From: Methylococcus sp. UBA6136
GTDB taxonomy: Bacteria > Pseudomonadota > Gammaproteobacteria > Methylococcales > Methylococcaceae
NCBI GenBank assembly: GCA_002423305.1
Contig: DIVI01000060.1
Span: 11,763 to 35,714, forward strand
DNA length: 23,952 nucleotides
Direction of reading: 5' to 3'
Part shown: one piece after another, positions 7,951 through 15,875 of the stretch
Numbering within the stretch: the first letter of the stretch is position 1
How the letters are laid out: each line of letters opens with the position of its first letter
Notes under the pieces: generated by a model
What the model was told of the DNA's origin: nothing
What the model saw: only the letters and a program-made list of their open reading frames with translations
The model's database searches: none
Position numbers and translations under genes: made by a program

Positions 7951-9621
7951 ATGAGCGAGAGCTTTGCTGAACTGTTCGAACAGAGCCTGGCCCAGGCGGA
8001 AATGCGTCCGGGTAGCGTCATTCGTGGCACCGTCGTTGATATCGGTCCCGATGTGGTGGTGGTCAATGCCGGGCTGAAGTCCGAGGGCGTTGTCCCCAAG
8101 TGGCAATTCCTGGATGCCGATGGTCAGATCGAAGTACAGGTCGGCGACACCGTCGAATGTACCCTTGAGCTGCTGGAAGATGGCCTGGGAGCCACCCTGC
8201 TGTCTCGCGACAAGGCAAAGCGTCTCAAAGCCTGGACCGATCTCGAAGAAGCGCACGAGAAGAATGAAACCGTGGTGGGCCGCATGACCGGCAAGGTTCG
8301 TGGTGGTTTCACCGTCGCCATTGGCGCGCTGCGTGCGTTCCTGCCGGGCTCTCTGGTCGATGTGCGTCCGGTTCGCGACACCGCTTACCTGGAAGGCCGC
8401 GACCTGGAATTCAAGGTCATCAAGATCGATCAGAAGCGCAACAATGTGGTTCTGTCCCGCCGTGCCGTGGTTGAATCGGAATTCAGCGCTGAGAAGGAAG
8501 CCCTGCTCGAAAACCTCAAGGAAGGCGCCATCGTTGCCGGTGTGGTCAAGAACCTCACCGATTACGGTGCGTTCATCGATTTGGGTGGTGTTGACGGTCT
8601 GCTGCACATCACCGACATGGCCTGGAAGCGGGTACGCCATCCGTCCGAGGCCGTTGAAATCGGTCAGGAAGTCCAGGTCAAGGTCCTGAAGTACGATCAG
8701 GAAAAGAATCGTGTTTCCCTGGGCCTCAAGCAGTTGGGCGAAGATCCCTGGATGAATATCGCGCGGCGTTACCCGGCGAGCACCCGTCTCTTCGGTAAGG
8801 TAAGCAACCTGACCGACTACGGCTGCTTTGTTGAGTTGGAAGAAGGCGTCGAAGGTCTGGTGCATGTTTCCGAGATGGACTGGACCAACAAGAACATCAA
8901 CCCGTCGAAACTGGTTCAGTTGGGCGATGAGTGCGAAGTCATGGTTCTCGACATCGACGAGGAGCGCCGCCGCATTTCCCTGGGTATGAAACAATGCCGC
9001 GCCAATCCATGGGATGAATTTGCTGCCACCCATAACAAGGGCGACAAGATCAGCGGCACCATCAAGTCCATCACTGACTTTGGTGTATTCATCGGTCTGG
9101 ATGGCAACATCGATGGTCTGGTGCATCTGTCCGATATCTCCTGGAATGATGTTGGTGAAGAAGCCATTCGCAACTACAAGAAGGGTGACGAAGTTGAAAC
9201 CGTCATTCTTGCGATCGATCCGGAGCGTGAGCGCATTTCTCTGGGCATCAAGCAGCTGGAGCACGACCCCTTCCAGAACTACCTGACCGCCCACGAAAAG
9301 GGTGATCTGGTTACCGGTGTGGTCAAGGAAGTCGATGCCAAGGGTGCCCTGATTACGCTGGCTGATAGCGTCGAAGGTTACCTGCGGGCTTCCGAAATCT
9401 CCCGTGATCGCGTAGAAGATGCTCGTACCCAGCTCAATGTGGGTGATCAGGTTGAAGCCAAGTTCATGGGCGTCGATAAGAAAATGAAGGCGATCACCTT
9501 GTCGATCAAAGCTAAGGATCAGGAAGACGAAGCGAGCGCCATGAAGGGTTACACCCAGCAAGCCTCCTCGGCTACCCCGACCTTGGGTGACATCTTCAAA
9601 GAGCAGATGGAAAACAAATAA
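7951..9621 (+). CDS. rpsA: 30S ribosomal protein S1
   Basis: S1 binds mRNA at the 30S platform and helps unfold it for initiation. From the ATG at 7951 the protein is 556 aa, essentially the E. coli length, and begins MSESFAELFEQSLAQAEMRP, matching the family N-terminus. That, plus AGAAG ten bases upstream, decides the start over the in-frame ATG at 7912. Six S1 OB-fold repeats are visible. The first two (about 21-87 and 105-171) are divergent and bind the ribosome. The four RNA-binding repeats that follow each carry a version of VxNLTDYGAFIDLGG...GLLHITDM...RVSLGLKQL. A minus-strand open frame covers almost the whole gene but is a mirror of its codon bias. In E. coli S1 represses its own mRNA; the leader here was not assessed beyond the promoter call. 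Confidence 0.98.
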   Translation: MSESFAELFEQSLAQAEMRPGSVIRGTVVDIGPDVVVVNAGLKSEGVVPKWQFLDADGQIEVQVGDTVECTLELLEDGLGATLLSRDKAKRLKAWTDLEEAHEKNETVVGRMTGKVRGGFTVAIGALRAFLPGSLVDVRPVRDTAYLEGRDLEFKVIKIDQKRNNVVLSRRAVVESEFSAEKEALLENLKEGAIVAGVVKNLTDYGAFIDLGGVDGLLHITDMAWKRVRHPSEAVEIGQEVQVKVLKYDQEKNRVSLGLKQLGEDPWMNIARRYPASTRLFGKVSNLTDYGCFVELEEGVEGLVHVSEMDWTNKNINPSKLVQLGDECEVMVLDIDEERRRISLGMKQCRANPWDEFAATHNKGDKISGTIKSITDFGVFIGLDGNIDGLVHLSDISWNDVGEEAIRNYKKGDEVETVILAIDPERERISLGIKQLEHDPFQNYLTAHEKGDLVTGVVKEVDAKGALITLADSVEGYLRASEISRDRVEDARTQLNVGDQVEAKFMGVDKKMKAITLSIKAKDQEDEASAMKGYTQQASSATPTLGDIFKEQMENK

Positions 9622-9631
9622 GGCTGCCATC

Positions 9632-9653
9632 CAGGAGGGGCACGCCCCTCCTG
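9632..9653 (+). repeat. stem-loop between rpsA and ihfB
   Basis: CAGGAGGGG (9632-9640) and CCCCTCCTG (9645-9653) form a perfect 9-bp stem with a CACG loop, eleven bases after the rpsA stop. No T-tract follows, so it is unlikely to be a full intrinsic terminator. It could protect the rpsA 3' end or lower read-through into ihfB. It also places a GGAGG sequence in a stem just ahead of ihfB, though not at Shine-Dalgarno distance from the ihfB start. Confidence 0.5.
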
Positions 9654-9671
9654 ATAACCAGGGATACCGTT

Positions 9672-9956
9672 TTGACCAAGTCTGATCTCATACAGATTCT
9701 GTGCGAACGCTACGAACAGATACCAGCTCGCAATGTTGAGCTGGCTGTGAAGGGGATAGTAGACCAGATGTCTGAAGTCCTTTCGGCGGGGCAAAGAATC
9801 GAAATTCGTGGTTTTGGCAGTTTTTCTATTCGTTACCGAGCCCCGCGCTTAGGCAGGAATCCTAAAACCGGTACCAAGGTTGCATTGGCCTCCCGGTTTG
9901 TTCCTCATTTCAAACCAGGTAAGGATTTGCGTGACAAGGTCAACGAAGCCCAATGA
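9672..9956 (+). CDS. ihfB: integration host factor subunit beta
   Basis: IHF beta pairs with IhfA to bend DNA sharply at specific sites in transcription, recombination and replication. The protein is 94 aa and is recognised by RIEIRGFGSFSIRYR, APRLGRNPKTGTKV and FVPHFKPGKDLRDKVN, which include the DNA-intercalating beta-arm around the RNPKTG proline. The start is TTG at 9672: the protein aligns from MTKSDLI, which is the standard IHF beta N-terminus, and AGGGA (9660-9664) lies seven bases upstream. No ATG fits. The rpsA-ihfB order is conserved in gammaproteobacteria. A terminator follows at about 10005-10047, so this is the last gene of the operon. Confidence 0.96.
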   Translation: MTKSDLIQILCERYEQIPARNVELAVKGIVDQMSEVLSAGQRIEIRGFGSFSIRYRAPRLGRNPKTGTKVALASRFVPHFKPGKDLRDKVNEAQ

Positions 9957-10004
9957 CAACGGCTTTATCGTAATCACGCGGTTCACCTGGATGCATGAAT
10001 CCTG

Positions 10005-10047
10005 AAGCCATACTACCGAGTCAAAAGATGAAGTGTATGGCTTTTTT
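10005..10047 (+). terminator. intrinsic terminator of the rpsA-ihfB unit
   Basis: AAGCCATAC (10005-10013) pairs with GTATGGCTT (10035-10043) in a 9-bp stem, and six Ts run from 10042 to 10047. The loop is 21 bases, longer than usual. The position is 49 bases after the ihfB stop. This separates ihfB from lapB transcriptionally, so lapB needs its own promoter; I could not find a convincing one in the remaining 86 bases. Confidence 0.7.
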
Positions 10048-10133
10048 CATGTTTTTCGTCTGCCCCTGCCGCGTTTCTAACTCCTCATGACTTTTGACTG
10101 CCCCGGAACGATTCTGGTGAGTAGGAAACCATT

Positions 10134-11336
10134 ATGCTGGCACAGAGCCTGATTGCTCTGTTGCTTCCTGTGGCGGCCGCTTCGGGTTGGTATGCGGCCA
10201 GGAAACACTACACTCGCAAATACCTGACCGATTTTGCCCATCCGTTGACGCGAGCCTATCGCACAGGCATCAACTACCTTCTTGACGAAAAGACCGACAA
10301 GGCTATTACAGCCGTAGCGAAGATTCTGGAGCAGGAGTCCGAGCCGCTTGAAACCCATATTGCCTTGGGCAACCTTTTTCGCCGACGTGGAGAAGTCGAG
10401 AAAGCCATCGAACTCCACAAGAAGCTGACGCTGGATCCCGGACTTTCGCAGAGCCAAAAGGACAAGGCCAATTATGAGCTGGGCATGGATTACATGCGTG
10501 CCGGTTTGTTTGATCGGGCCGAATCGATTTTTGTCTCATTGTCAGATACCAAAACCCATGGCAGATGGGCTTCCCAACATCTCCTGCAGATCTACCAGCA
10601 GCAGCGGGATTGGCACAAAGCCATCGAGAGTGTCCAAACGCTCCGTCCATACGCCAAGCCAAGGAATGGCGAGACAGCGGCCTATTTCTATTGCGAATTG
10701 GCTGAAGAAGCCATGAGTCTGCATCGGTTAAAGGACGCACGCGACTATCTTTCCAACGCACTGGCAGATGATCCTCTCTGCGTCAGGGCCAGTATCGCAA
10801 AAGGGAAGCTCGAGCTTGGTAATGGCGAAGAAAAGCAGGCGCTCATTACCTTAAAATCCGTTGAATACCAGAATCCAGTCTATCTGCCTGTCGTCTTGCC
10901 GCTGATTCGTCAATGCTGGGACCGTCAGGGCAATGAACGTGAATTTATTGCCTATCTTGATCACCTCTACGAGGCATTTGGCGTGGTTTCCGCAGCTGTA
11001 GAGCGTGCCGATCGCATGAGGCAAATCCTAGGTATCAACGCCGCGCTGGATTATCTTCTGCCCATACTGGAAAGCCGTCCCGATCCTATAGGCATCAGCA
11101 GAGCTCTGGCCTTTTTGAGCGAGGATAGTCAGTATGCCTCCAACAAGATACGCAGGCTCTGTGCGCTACTGCAGGAGCTGGCCAGCGATCAGCATCAATT
11201 TCAATGCAAGCATTGCGGCTTCGGTGCCAAGGAACTTCATTGGCGGTGTCCTTCTTGTCAGTACTGGGGTTCCATCAGACCCACGGGATATCTGGCAGTG
11301 ACACCGATCAGCGAAGCTGAGGAAACCACAGCGTAA
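10134..11336 (+). CDS. lapB: lipopolysaccharide assembly protein B (YciM-like, TPR + rubredoxin-type metal domain)
   Basis: LapB is an inner-membrane protein that recruits LpxC to FtsH for degradation and so tunes LPS synthesis. The 400 aa start with a membrane anchor (MLAQSLIALLLPVAAASGWYA) with the bulk in the cytoplasm. A long run of TPR helices follows (about 50-330, for example ALGNLFRRRGEVEKAIELH and YELGMDYMRAGLFDRAE). The C-terminal rubredoxin-like knuckle has the CKHC (358-361) and CPSC (372-375) pairs. AGGAA upstream supports ATG 10134. Downstream of ihfB one normally finds lapA and then lapB; lapA is absent here, since only 177 bases lie between and most of the first part is a terminator. 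Confidence 0.94.
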   Translation: MLAQSLIALLLPVAAASGWYAARKHYTRKYLTDFAHPLTRAYRTGINYLLDEKTDKAITAVAKILEQESEPLETHIALGNLFRRRGEVEKAIELHKKLTLDPGLSQSQKDKANYELGMDYMRAGLFDRAESIFVSLSDTKTHGRWASQHLLQIYQQQRDWHKAIESVQTLRPYAKPRNGETAAYFYCELAEEAMSLHRLKDARDYLSNALADDPLCVRASIAKGKLELGNGEEKQALITLKSVEYQNPVYLPVVLPLIRQCWDRQGNEREFIAYLDHLYEAFGVVSAAVERADRMRQILGINAALDYLLPILESRPDPIGISRALAFLSEDSQYASNKIRRLCALLQELASDQHQFQCKHCGFGAKELHWRCPSCQYWGSIRPTGYLAVTPISEAEETTA

Positions 11337-11400
11337 TTTGTCTCAGAATCTGACTGTCGTTCGAATCTCATCCCTTTACCAATCCGTGACCATTCACTGC

Positions 11401-11751
11401 ATGTTGAAACTGCTCATTCCCATCGTACTGCTGTTCATGTTGCCCGGTTGTGTCGGTAATCCCCCGTCATCGCAACAGGTCACAATCTGGAGTCGGAGTG
11501 AGGGAGACGCTAGCCAAAAACGGCTGCTCAACGATATTTACGAGTGCAACACTGGTGCCGTCAATAAAGCCAAGCGTGATGTAATTTTCTACGGTTTGGG
11601 ATATGGCAGTGACACACTCAATGAAGAGTATCTGATCCCCTGCATGACCCATCTGAAAGGCTGGTATCTGATGGACAAATTACCCTGGCCGGTGGAAACC
11701 CACATGACGGAATCCGAGTATAAAAGGGTCAGGAAGCCCACCACCCAGTGA
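11401..11751 (+). CDS. small predicted lipoprotein, function unknown
   Basis: This 116-residue protein opens with a lipoprotein signal, MLKLLIPIVLLFMLPGC, with lipobox LPGC, so the mature protein would be lipid-anchored at Cys17. Asn at +3 (CVGN) does not suggest inner-membrane retention, so outer-membrane sorting is likely. The mature part (about 100 aa) has two further cysteines (ECN and IPCM), which could form a disulfide. I do not recognise a family. The frame is open back to 11338 just after lapB, but the signal peptide sets the start at 11401. No strong Shine-Dalgarno is seen. The stop overlaps the next gene by four bases (GTGA), so the two small lipoproteins probably form a coupled pair. 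Confidence 0.7.
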   Translation: MLKLLIPIVLLFMLPGCVGNPPSSQQVTIWSRSEGDASQKRLLNDIYECNTGAVNKAKRDVIFYGLGYGSDTLNEEYLIPCMTHLKGWYLMDKLPWPVETHMTESEYKRVRKPTTQ

Positions 11752-12140
11752 AGCGGGTCGGCATGAAAGTAATCTGCAAGATAGCCATGCTGGGTGGGTC
11801 ATGTTGGTTTTGCCTGACGGGCTGTGCCAGTCATCACAAAACACCGCCGACCGAAATGCAATACGCCACACTGATGGTCGGCCAAACCACCTATGCCGAG
11901 GCACTCGACCTCCTGGGTGAACCCACAGGCCACATGGAAAAGGACCGAAAACTCACCGCCACCTGGGCATGGAGTTCCGATAGCGACGTGGATCTTAAAC
12001 GTTATGTGCCCATCGTCGGTCCCGTCATTGCCGACAAGAAAACCTCCTACTGGAGTGAAACCATAAAGTTGGAATTTGACGCCAGCAAAACCCTGGTCGA
12101 TGTGCAGCGGGAAACCGACTTTCGACCGACTATCCAATAG
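11748..12140 (+). CDS. BamE/SmpA-like small lipoprotein
   Basis: The 130-residue product has a lipoprotein signal with lipobox LTGC, followed by ASHHKTPP. The mature part contains LMVGQTTYAEALDLLGEPTG, which matches the conserved 'vG.T...v...lG.P' helix-turn of the SmpA/OmlA (BamE) fold, and then beta strands with TATWAWSS and IKLEFDASKTLVDVQRE. BamE itself is a BAM-complex lipoprotein; this is more likely a family relative of unknown role. The GTG at 11748 overlaps the previous stop (GTGA), while an ATG at 11763 gives a more usual 20-residue signal peptide, so the start is uncertain by five codons. It is the second gene of a two-lipoprotein unit after lapB. Confidence 0.7.
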   Translation: MKRVGMKVICKIAMLGGSCWFCLTGCASHHKTPPTEMQYATLMVGQTTYAEALDLLGEPTGHMEKDRKLTATWAWSSDSDVDLKRYVPIVGPVIADKKTSYWSETIKLEFDASKTLVDVQRETDFRPTIQ

Positions 12141-12229
12141 TCACGCCCCACCCGACGGCGCCAACAATCCGATCAGCGCAGAACGGGCATGACTGACTTC
12201 ATTACCGGCAAAAAAATCAGGGCATGCTG

Positions 12230-14152
12230 ATGCGGTACTTTTCACTGTGCACCCTGTTAATGCTCTGGGCCATCTGCGCAGCGGCACAGCAACCCCACGC
12301 GCTTGATCTCGCCCAAATCGTCACCGATCCTCATCTTGCCAGGGACTCCGAAATGCTGGAGGACCCCACGCAACGACTCGACCTTGCAGCCGTCATGACC
12401 CGGCCGGAGAGCGACTGGCAGCCAGCCGCGGCCGACGTGTTGCCTATCAGCTATTCCCGTTCCGCCTGGTGGGTACGACTGACCGTGACCAATACAGGCG
12501 AAGAGATCGAGCGCCCCATACTCGAGGCCGGCTGGCCGCTCCTCGATTGGCTGGACATGTTCGTGATCGGAGAAGACGGACGACGTTTGGCGGAAACTCA
12601 CATCGGCGACCAGCAACCTTTTGCCAACCGCCCCTTGCGCACCCGAGTCCTGGCCATGCCCTTCGAAGTGCCACCGCATGCCACAAGAACCCTGTTCCTC
12701 AGGCTGGCGCTCAGCGACGGGGTCATGGATCGTATTCCGCTGCGTTTATGGGACAGGGCCGACCTCGCCGAAAATCTTGAGGCGGAATCCCTCGGCATGG
12801 GCCTCTACTTTGGCGCCATCCTCGCCATCATGGTCTACAACCTGCTGCTCGGCATAACGACCCGTGATCGTAACTTCCTCCGCTACTCAGCCTATCTGGC
12901 CCTGTTTGCCCTCTGGATTTTCGGCTTTCGGGGGTTTGGTTACGCCCAGCTCTGGCCCACTCATCCCCGTTTCAACAACCTCTTTAACCTGGTCCTGCCC
13001 GTCGCCTATTGGGTGATGGCCGCCGCCTTTGTCACCGGGTATCTGGAAACGCGCATCAACTTCCCCATCCTGCATCACATCGTCCGCATGGCGGCCGGCT
13101 TGTTGATCGCACTAGCCCTGGTTTCCATGGCCGACATAGCCGGCCTCGATATGCCCATGACCATGATCAGCTCGGTCCATGTGGCCCTGATCACGCTGAT
13201 GGGTATCCTGTTTATTGTCTGCGGCGTCTTCGCCTATCGACATGGCAACCGATCCGCCCGCTATTTCCTGCTGGCCTGGTCTTGTCTCATCATCGGTGGG
13301 CTGCTCTATGTCATTTCATCACTGCCGGGTCGGCCGATGCTGCAAAACGTCATCACCGAGAACGGCATCAGCCTAGGCTCCACGCTGGAATTTCTTCTCC
13401 TGTCTCTGGCCCTGGGCGATCGCTATCGAACCCTGCAGCAGCAACAGCGAACCATGCAGCTGGCTGGCGACCGGGTAGCGCTTCGTCAAAGCCTGCTCGA
13501 TACCATCACCCACGAACTGCGCACTCCTCTCACCGTCATATCCACCGCCGCGCAAATGTTGGCGCTGGGCATCCAGGATCCGGCGCCCGCTACCCAACGT
13601 CGATTGCGCGACATCCTCAGCGCCACCCAGCGACTGTCCGGCCTGATCAACTCCTCGGTTGATGGGCATGCGCCTCTCCGTTGGGACGGCCAGCCCGTCT
13701 TCGAGCCCTGCGATCTGAAGGGACTGCTCCAGGCGGTGGCCGAAGGCGCACAGCCGTTGGCGAGCGAACACCGCGTCCGGGTAGAACTCAGCGCCACACC
13801 CCCGCCGCTTGGGTGTGATCCCGGACTTACCCGGCTGGCGCTGAGTAATCTCATGGACAACGCCCTCAAGCACACCCCACCCGGGACCACAGTCATCCTG
13901 CGTGCAGGCGCCGATGCGCAGGGCGGCTGGCTCGAAGTGGAGGATAACGGCCGCGGACTGCCGCCTGAAGAGCTGGCCCGGCTATTTGAACCCGGCTATC
14001 GTCAGAATCAACAGGTGCCCGGCACCGGTTACGGCCTGACCCTCGCTCGTCAGATGATCGAAATTCAGGGCGGCACACTCACCGCCGAAAGCACCCCCGG
14101 GCAGGGCACGCGGTTCAGAATTCGGTTACCCGGAAAACCATCACCGGCTTGA
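12230..14152 (+). CDS. 7TMR-DISM-type membrane sensor histidine kinase
   Basis: This 640-residue sensor kinase has a signal peptide (MRYFSLCTLLMLWAICAAAQ). A periplasmic DISMED2-like beta domain (about 25-170) includes YSRSAWWVRLTVTNTGEE. A block of seven hydrophobic segments (about 188-390) begins at GMGLYFGAILAIMVYNLLLG, the 7TMR-DISM hallmark. HisKA has the phosphoacceptor H428 in THELRTPLTV. The ATPase domain has its N-box at N544 (LSNLMDNALKH), the G1 box EDNGRGL (571-577) and GTGYGLTLARQMIEIQGG. There is no HAMP or PAS domain. ATG 12230 is preferred over 12224 because CAGGG (12218-12222) is seven bases before it. DISMED2 domains are thought to bind carbohydrates or similar ligands; the ligand here is unknown. 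Its likely partner regulator is the next gene, facing it. Confidence 0.92.
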   Translation: MRYFSLCTLLMLWAICAAAQQPHALDLAQIVTDPHLARDSEMLEDPTQRLDLAAVMTRPESDWQPAAADVLPISYSRSAWWVRLTVTNTGEEIERPILEAGWPLLDWLDMFVIGEDGRRLAETHIGDQQPFANRPLRTRVLAMPFEVPPHATRTLFLRLALSDGVMDRIPLRLWDRADLAENLEAESLGMGLYFGAILAIMVYNLLLGITTRDRNFLRYSAYLALFALWIFGFRGFGYAQLWPTHPRFNNLFNLVLPVAYWVMAAAFVTGYLETRINFPILHHIVRMAAGLLIALALVSMADIAGLDMPMTMISSVHVALITLMGILFIVCGVFAYRHGNRSARYFLLAWSCLIIGGLLYVISSLPGRPMLQNVITENGISLGSTLEFLLLSLALGDRYRTLQQQQRTMQLAGDRVALRQSLLDTITHELRTPLTVISTAAQMLALGIQDPAPATQRRLRDILSATQRLSGLINSSVDGHAPLRWDGQPVFEPCDLKGLLQAVAEGAQPLASEHRVRVELSATPPPLGCDPGLTRLALSNLMDNALKHTPPGTTVILRAGADAQGGWLEVEDNGRGLPPEELARLFEPGYRQNQQVPGTGYGLTLARQMIEIQGGTLTAESTPGQGTRFRIRLPGKPSPA

Positions 14153-14302
14153 GGTCACACATCGCGGTCAATGCGGAAGCCGAACCCACTGCGCCCATCA
14201 CTCCGGCTGCGCATAGCGGCCGAATATACCCAGACCTTGACAGCCCGCCCCCAGAGGCCGGGCCGGCCGCGTGCGCTTTTCCGCTCATGCTGAAGCCGGA
14301 CC

Positions 14303-14965
14303 CTACAACCAATGCAGGGGTTCGCTGAAACTGAAACCTTGGCGATAACAGGTCTTTAATGGCAAGGCCATGCCACTCATGTCCTGCCAGCGGCTCCGCA
14401 AGCGGCAGATTGCGGTATCCAGTCGGCGATTATTCAGCGCCTTCTCCTCTGGATCCAGGACATTCAGCAGCGTATCCCGGGAGACAACCACACCGTCCCG
14501 GCCCACCATCAGGGACATGAACGAGAATTCGACGGCAGACAAAGTCAGCGCACGACCCTGTGAATCCACCAGTCGCTGCTTCATCTGATCCAGACGCCAG
14601 CCGTGACTGACACGTCGCAACAGCGCATTGATGATGGCCGCCAGTTCCGGCAACAGAAAAGGTTTGCCCAGATAGTGATCCGCCCCGCCATTCAGCCCCC
14701 GGATTCTGTCGGGTAGCGAGGTGCGACCCGTCAGCATGATGATGCCCATGCTGGGACTCATGGCCCGCAGCGTCTGGGCCACCTCGAAGCCCTCACCATC
14801 CGGTAGCGAAACATCCAGAATGGCCACCTCCGCGCCCCCGGTCATCAACGCCCGAAAATCACTCAACAAACCCACGGAGCGGATCTGATGGCCTTCTTGA
14901 CGTAAAAACGCCTCCAGGTCCTCACGGACTGAAATGTCATCTTCCAGCAGAATCAAATGGGCCAT
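14303..14965 (-). CDS. OmpR/PhoB-family response regulator
   Basis: The 220-residue protein has an N-terminal receiver domain with the acidic pocket E8-D9-D10, phospho-acceptor D51 (ILDVSLPDGEGF), switch T79 and K101 (GKPF). The C-terminal winged-helix DNA-binding domain contains LTLSAVEFSFMSLM, VVSRDTLLNVLDP and RRLDTAICRLRSRW, ending in a wing hairpin with CYRQGFSF. It is probably the partner of the 7TMR-DISM kinase at 12230-14152, but the two genes are convergent, with 150 bases between their stops, so they cannot share a transcript. Upstream of its start is a GTAA direct repeat with the spacing of an OmpR-family site (15002-15016), which suggests autoregulation. Targets may include the exported-protein genes that begin at 15235; that is inference from position only. 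Confidence 0.93.
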   Translation of the reverse strand: MAHLILLEDDISVREDLEAFLRQEGHQIRSVGLLSDFRALMTGGAEVAILDVSLPDGEGFEVAQTLRAMSPSMGIIMLTGRTSLPDRIRGLNGGADHYLGKPFLLPELAAIINALLRRVSHGWRLDQMKQRLVDSQGRALTLSAVEFSFMSLMVGRDGVVVSRDTLLNVLDPEEKALNNRRLDTAICRLRSRWQDMSGMALPLKTCYRQGFSFSEPLHWL

Positions 14966-15001
14966 AGTCGGGGGTTAGTAAGCAGCGGCCTGGAGCCGCA
15001 A

Positions 15002-15016
15002 TGTAAGGATTTGTAA
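15002..15016 (-). promoter_or_regulatory. candidate response-regulator binding direct repeat
   Basis: Two TGTAA repeats (15002-15006 and 15012-15016, read on plus) lie ten bases apart, 37-51 bases upstream of the response-regulator start codon. Direct half-sites about one helical turn apart are the normal target of OmpR-family dimers, and GTAA-N6-GTAA resembles the CpxR box layout. The site also lies in the intergenic region shared with the plus-strand exported genes. It is short and could be chance. Confidence 0.3.
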
Positions 15017-15234
15017 CAAGTTATTTTCGATGCTGTGATAGGTTAAAGCCGTGTTGAAAAGGACGTCAACCAAAATACATCAGGGTGATTTGTTGCTCGT
15101 ACAACCGCTGATTCAGGATGAGTCGCTGTGTATCGGAGGCCATGGATTCATGATCAACCTCTTGGGTCAGCCCCCAAGCGCAACGGTCACCCTGAGCGTT
15201 TTGTTTATCTAAACCAATATGTAATGGTGTCATA

Positions 15235-15723
15235 ATGAATAAAAAGGTCCTGGCCACCGTCCTGGGGGGCATGCTGATCGCTTCGGCTTCCGGCAACGTC
15301 CTCGCCCAATGCAAGGTCAATGTTCTCAAGGGGTTCTGGAGCGTCCAGATCAATGTACCTACCGAACTGGACCTAACTGTCTTTCCGTGGACTGTCCAAT
15401 CGCCGGGTACGACGCTGACTTGTCGTTTCAATATGCTAAAGGATGGGACTTCACAGCCATCTACGTCTGCTTGCGTCCAAGCACCTGGAAGTATCTACGC
15501 TAGCGGATATGGGTGGGGTAATCTGCGTTCTGTTGTGGCGACGCCTAGTTCAGCGGGTCAATGTCGCTTTGATCTTGCGCTAACCTTTGAAGATGGTAAA
15601 GGTGGTGGCCGGCAGACAGACCTGACTGGACGGATGACCACGGATAAAAAAGGGATGATGGGAGAAGTTGCACAGGGTGATTCCCTGATTGGTGCATTTA
15701 CCGGCTTCAAGACCATTGAATAA
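15235..15723 (+). CDS. small secreted four-cysteine protein, function unknown
   Basis: The 162-residue product begins with a clear Sec signal peptide (MNKKVLATVLGGMLIASASG) with predicted cleavage after VLA (residue 24). The mature protein starts at QC and has four cysteines in all (AQC, LTC, SAC, GQC), enough for two disulfides. The sequence is rich in short beta-like stretches (FWSVQINVPTELDLTVF, CRFDLALTFEDGKGG) and ends with DSLIGAFTGFKTIE, which suggests a small beta-sandwich or barrel. I recognise no family. It precedes the large RCC1-like exported protein by 152 bases, with a hairpin between them, and is the first of five exported proteins in a row. The start ATG is fixed by the signal peptide; the ribosome site is weak. 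Confidence 0.65.
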   Translation: MNKKVLATVLGGMLIASASGNVLAQCKVNVLKGFWSVQINVPTELDLTVFPWTVQSPGTTLTCRFNMLKDGTSQPSTSACVQAPGSIYASGYGWGNLRSVVATPSSAGQCRFDLALTFEDGKGGGRQTDLTGRMTTDKKGMMGEVAQGDSLIGAFTGFKTIE

Positions 15724-15804
15724 GTAAAGCCACAAAAGACTCATGCTCTGCCAGGGATGGCTCGACTGAGTTTGGGTAGTTCACTGAATCTCCCGCAGTG
15801 CAGC

Positions 15805-15833
15805 GCCTCTGCTACCGCTAAGGAAGCAGAGGC
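15805..15833 (+). terminator. stem-loop after the four-cysteine gene, possible terminator
   Basis: GCCTCTGCT (15805-15813) and AGCAGAGGC (15825-15833) form a perfect 9-bp stem with an 11-base loop, followed by ATTTCTGT, a poor T-tract. It lies 82 bases after the stop at 15723 and 43 bases before the next start. It is probably a terminator or attenuator of modest strength. Confidence 0.5.
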
Positions 15834-15875
15834 ATTTCTGTGTCAAGTTACCGGTTGTTATAAAGAGGTTTCGCC

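Noticed and set aside
7900..9630. 576-codon open frame on the minus strand opposite rpsA
   Set aside because: It mirrors the codon bias of rpsA, whose six S1 repeats are unmistakable; the minus-strand translation has no recognisable domain and no ribosome site.
13009..13662. 217-codon plus-strand frame inside the kinase gene
   Set aside because: Out-of-frame reading of the 7TM and HisKA region; His/Arg/Pro-rich shadow with no domain.
14115..14312. Minus-strand 65-codon frame between the convergent kinase and regulator
   Set aside because: It overlaps the kinase 3' end, has no ribosome site and no similarity I recognise. I see no convincing bidirectional terminator in this 150-base gap either.
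15080..15195. 9-base inverted repeat TCAGGGTGA (15080-15088) / TCACCCTGA (15187-15195)
   Set aside because: The arms are about 100 bases apart with no symmetry around them and no matching element elsewhere; chance is a sufficient explanation.
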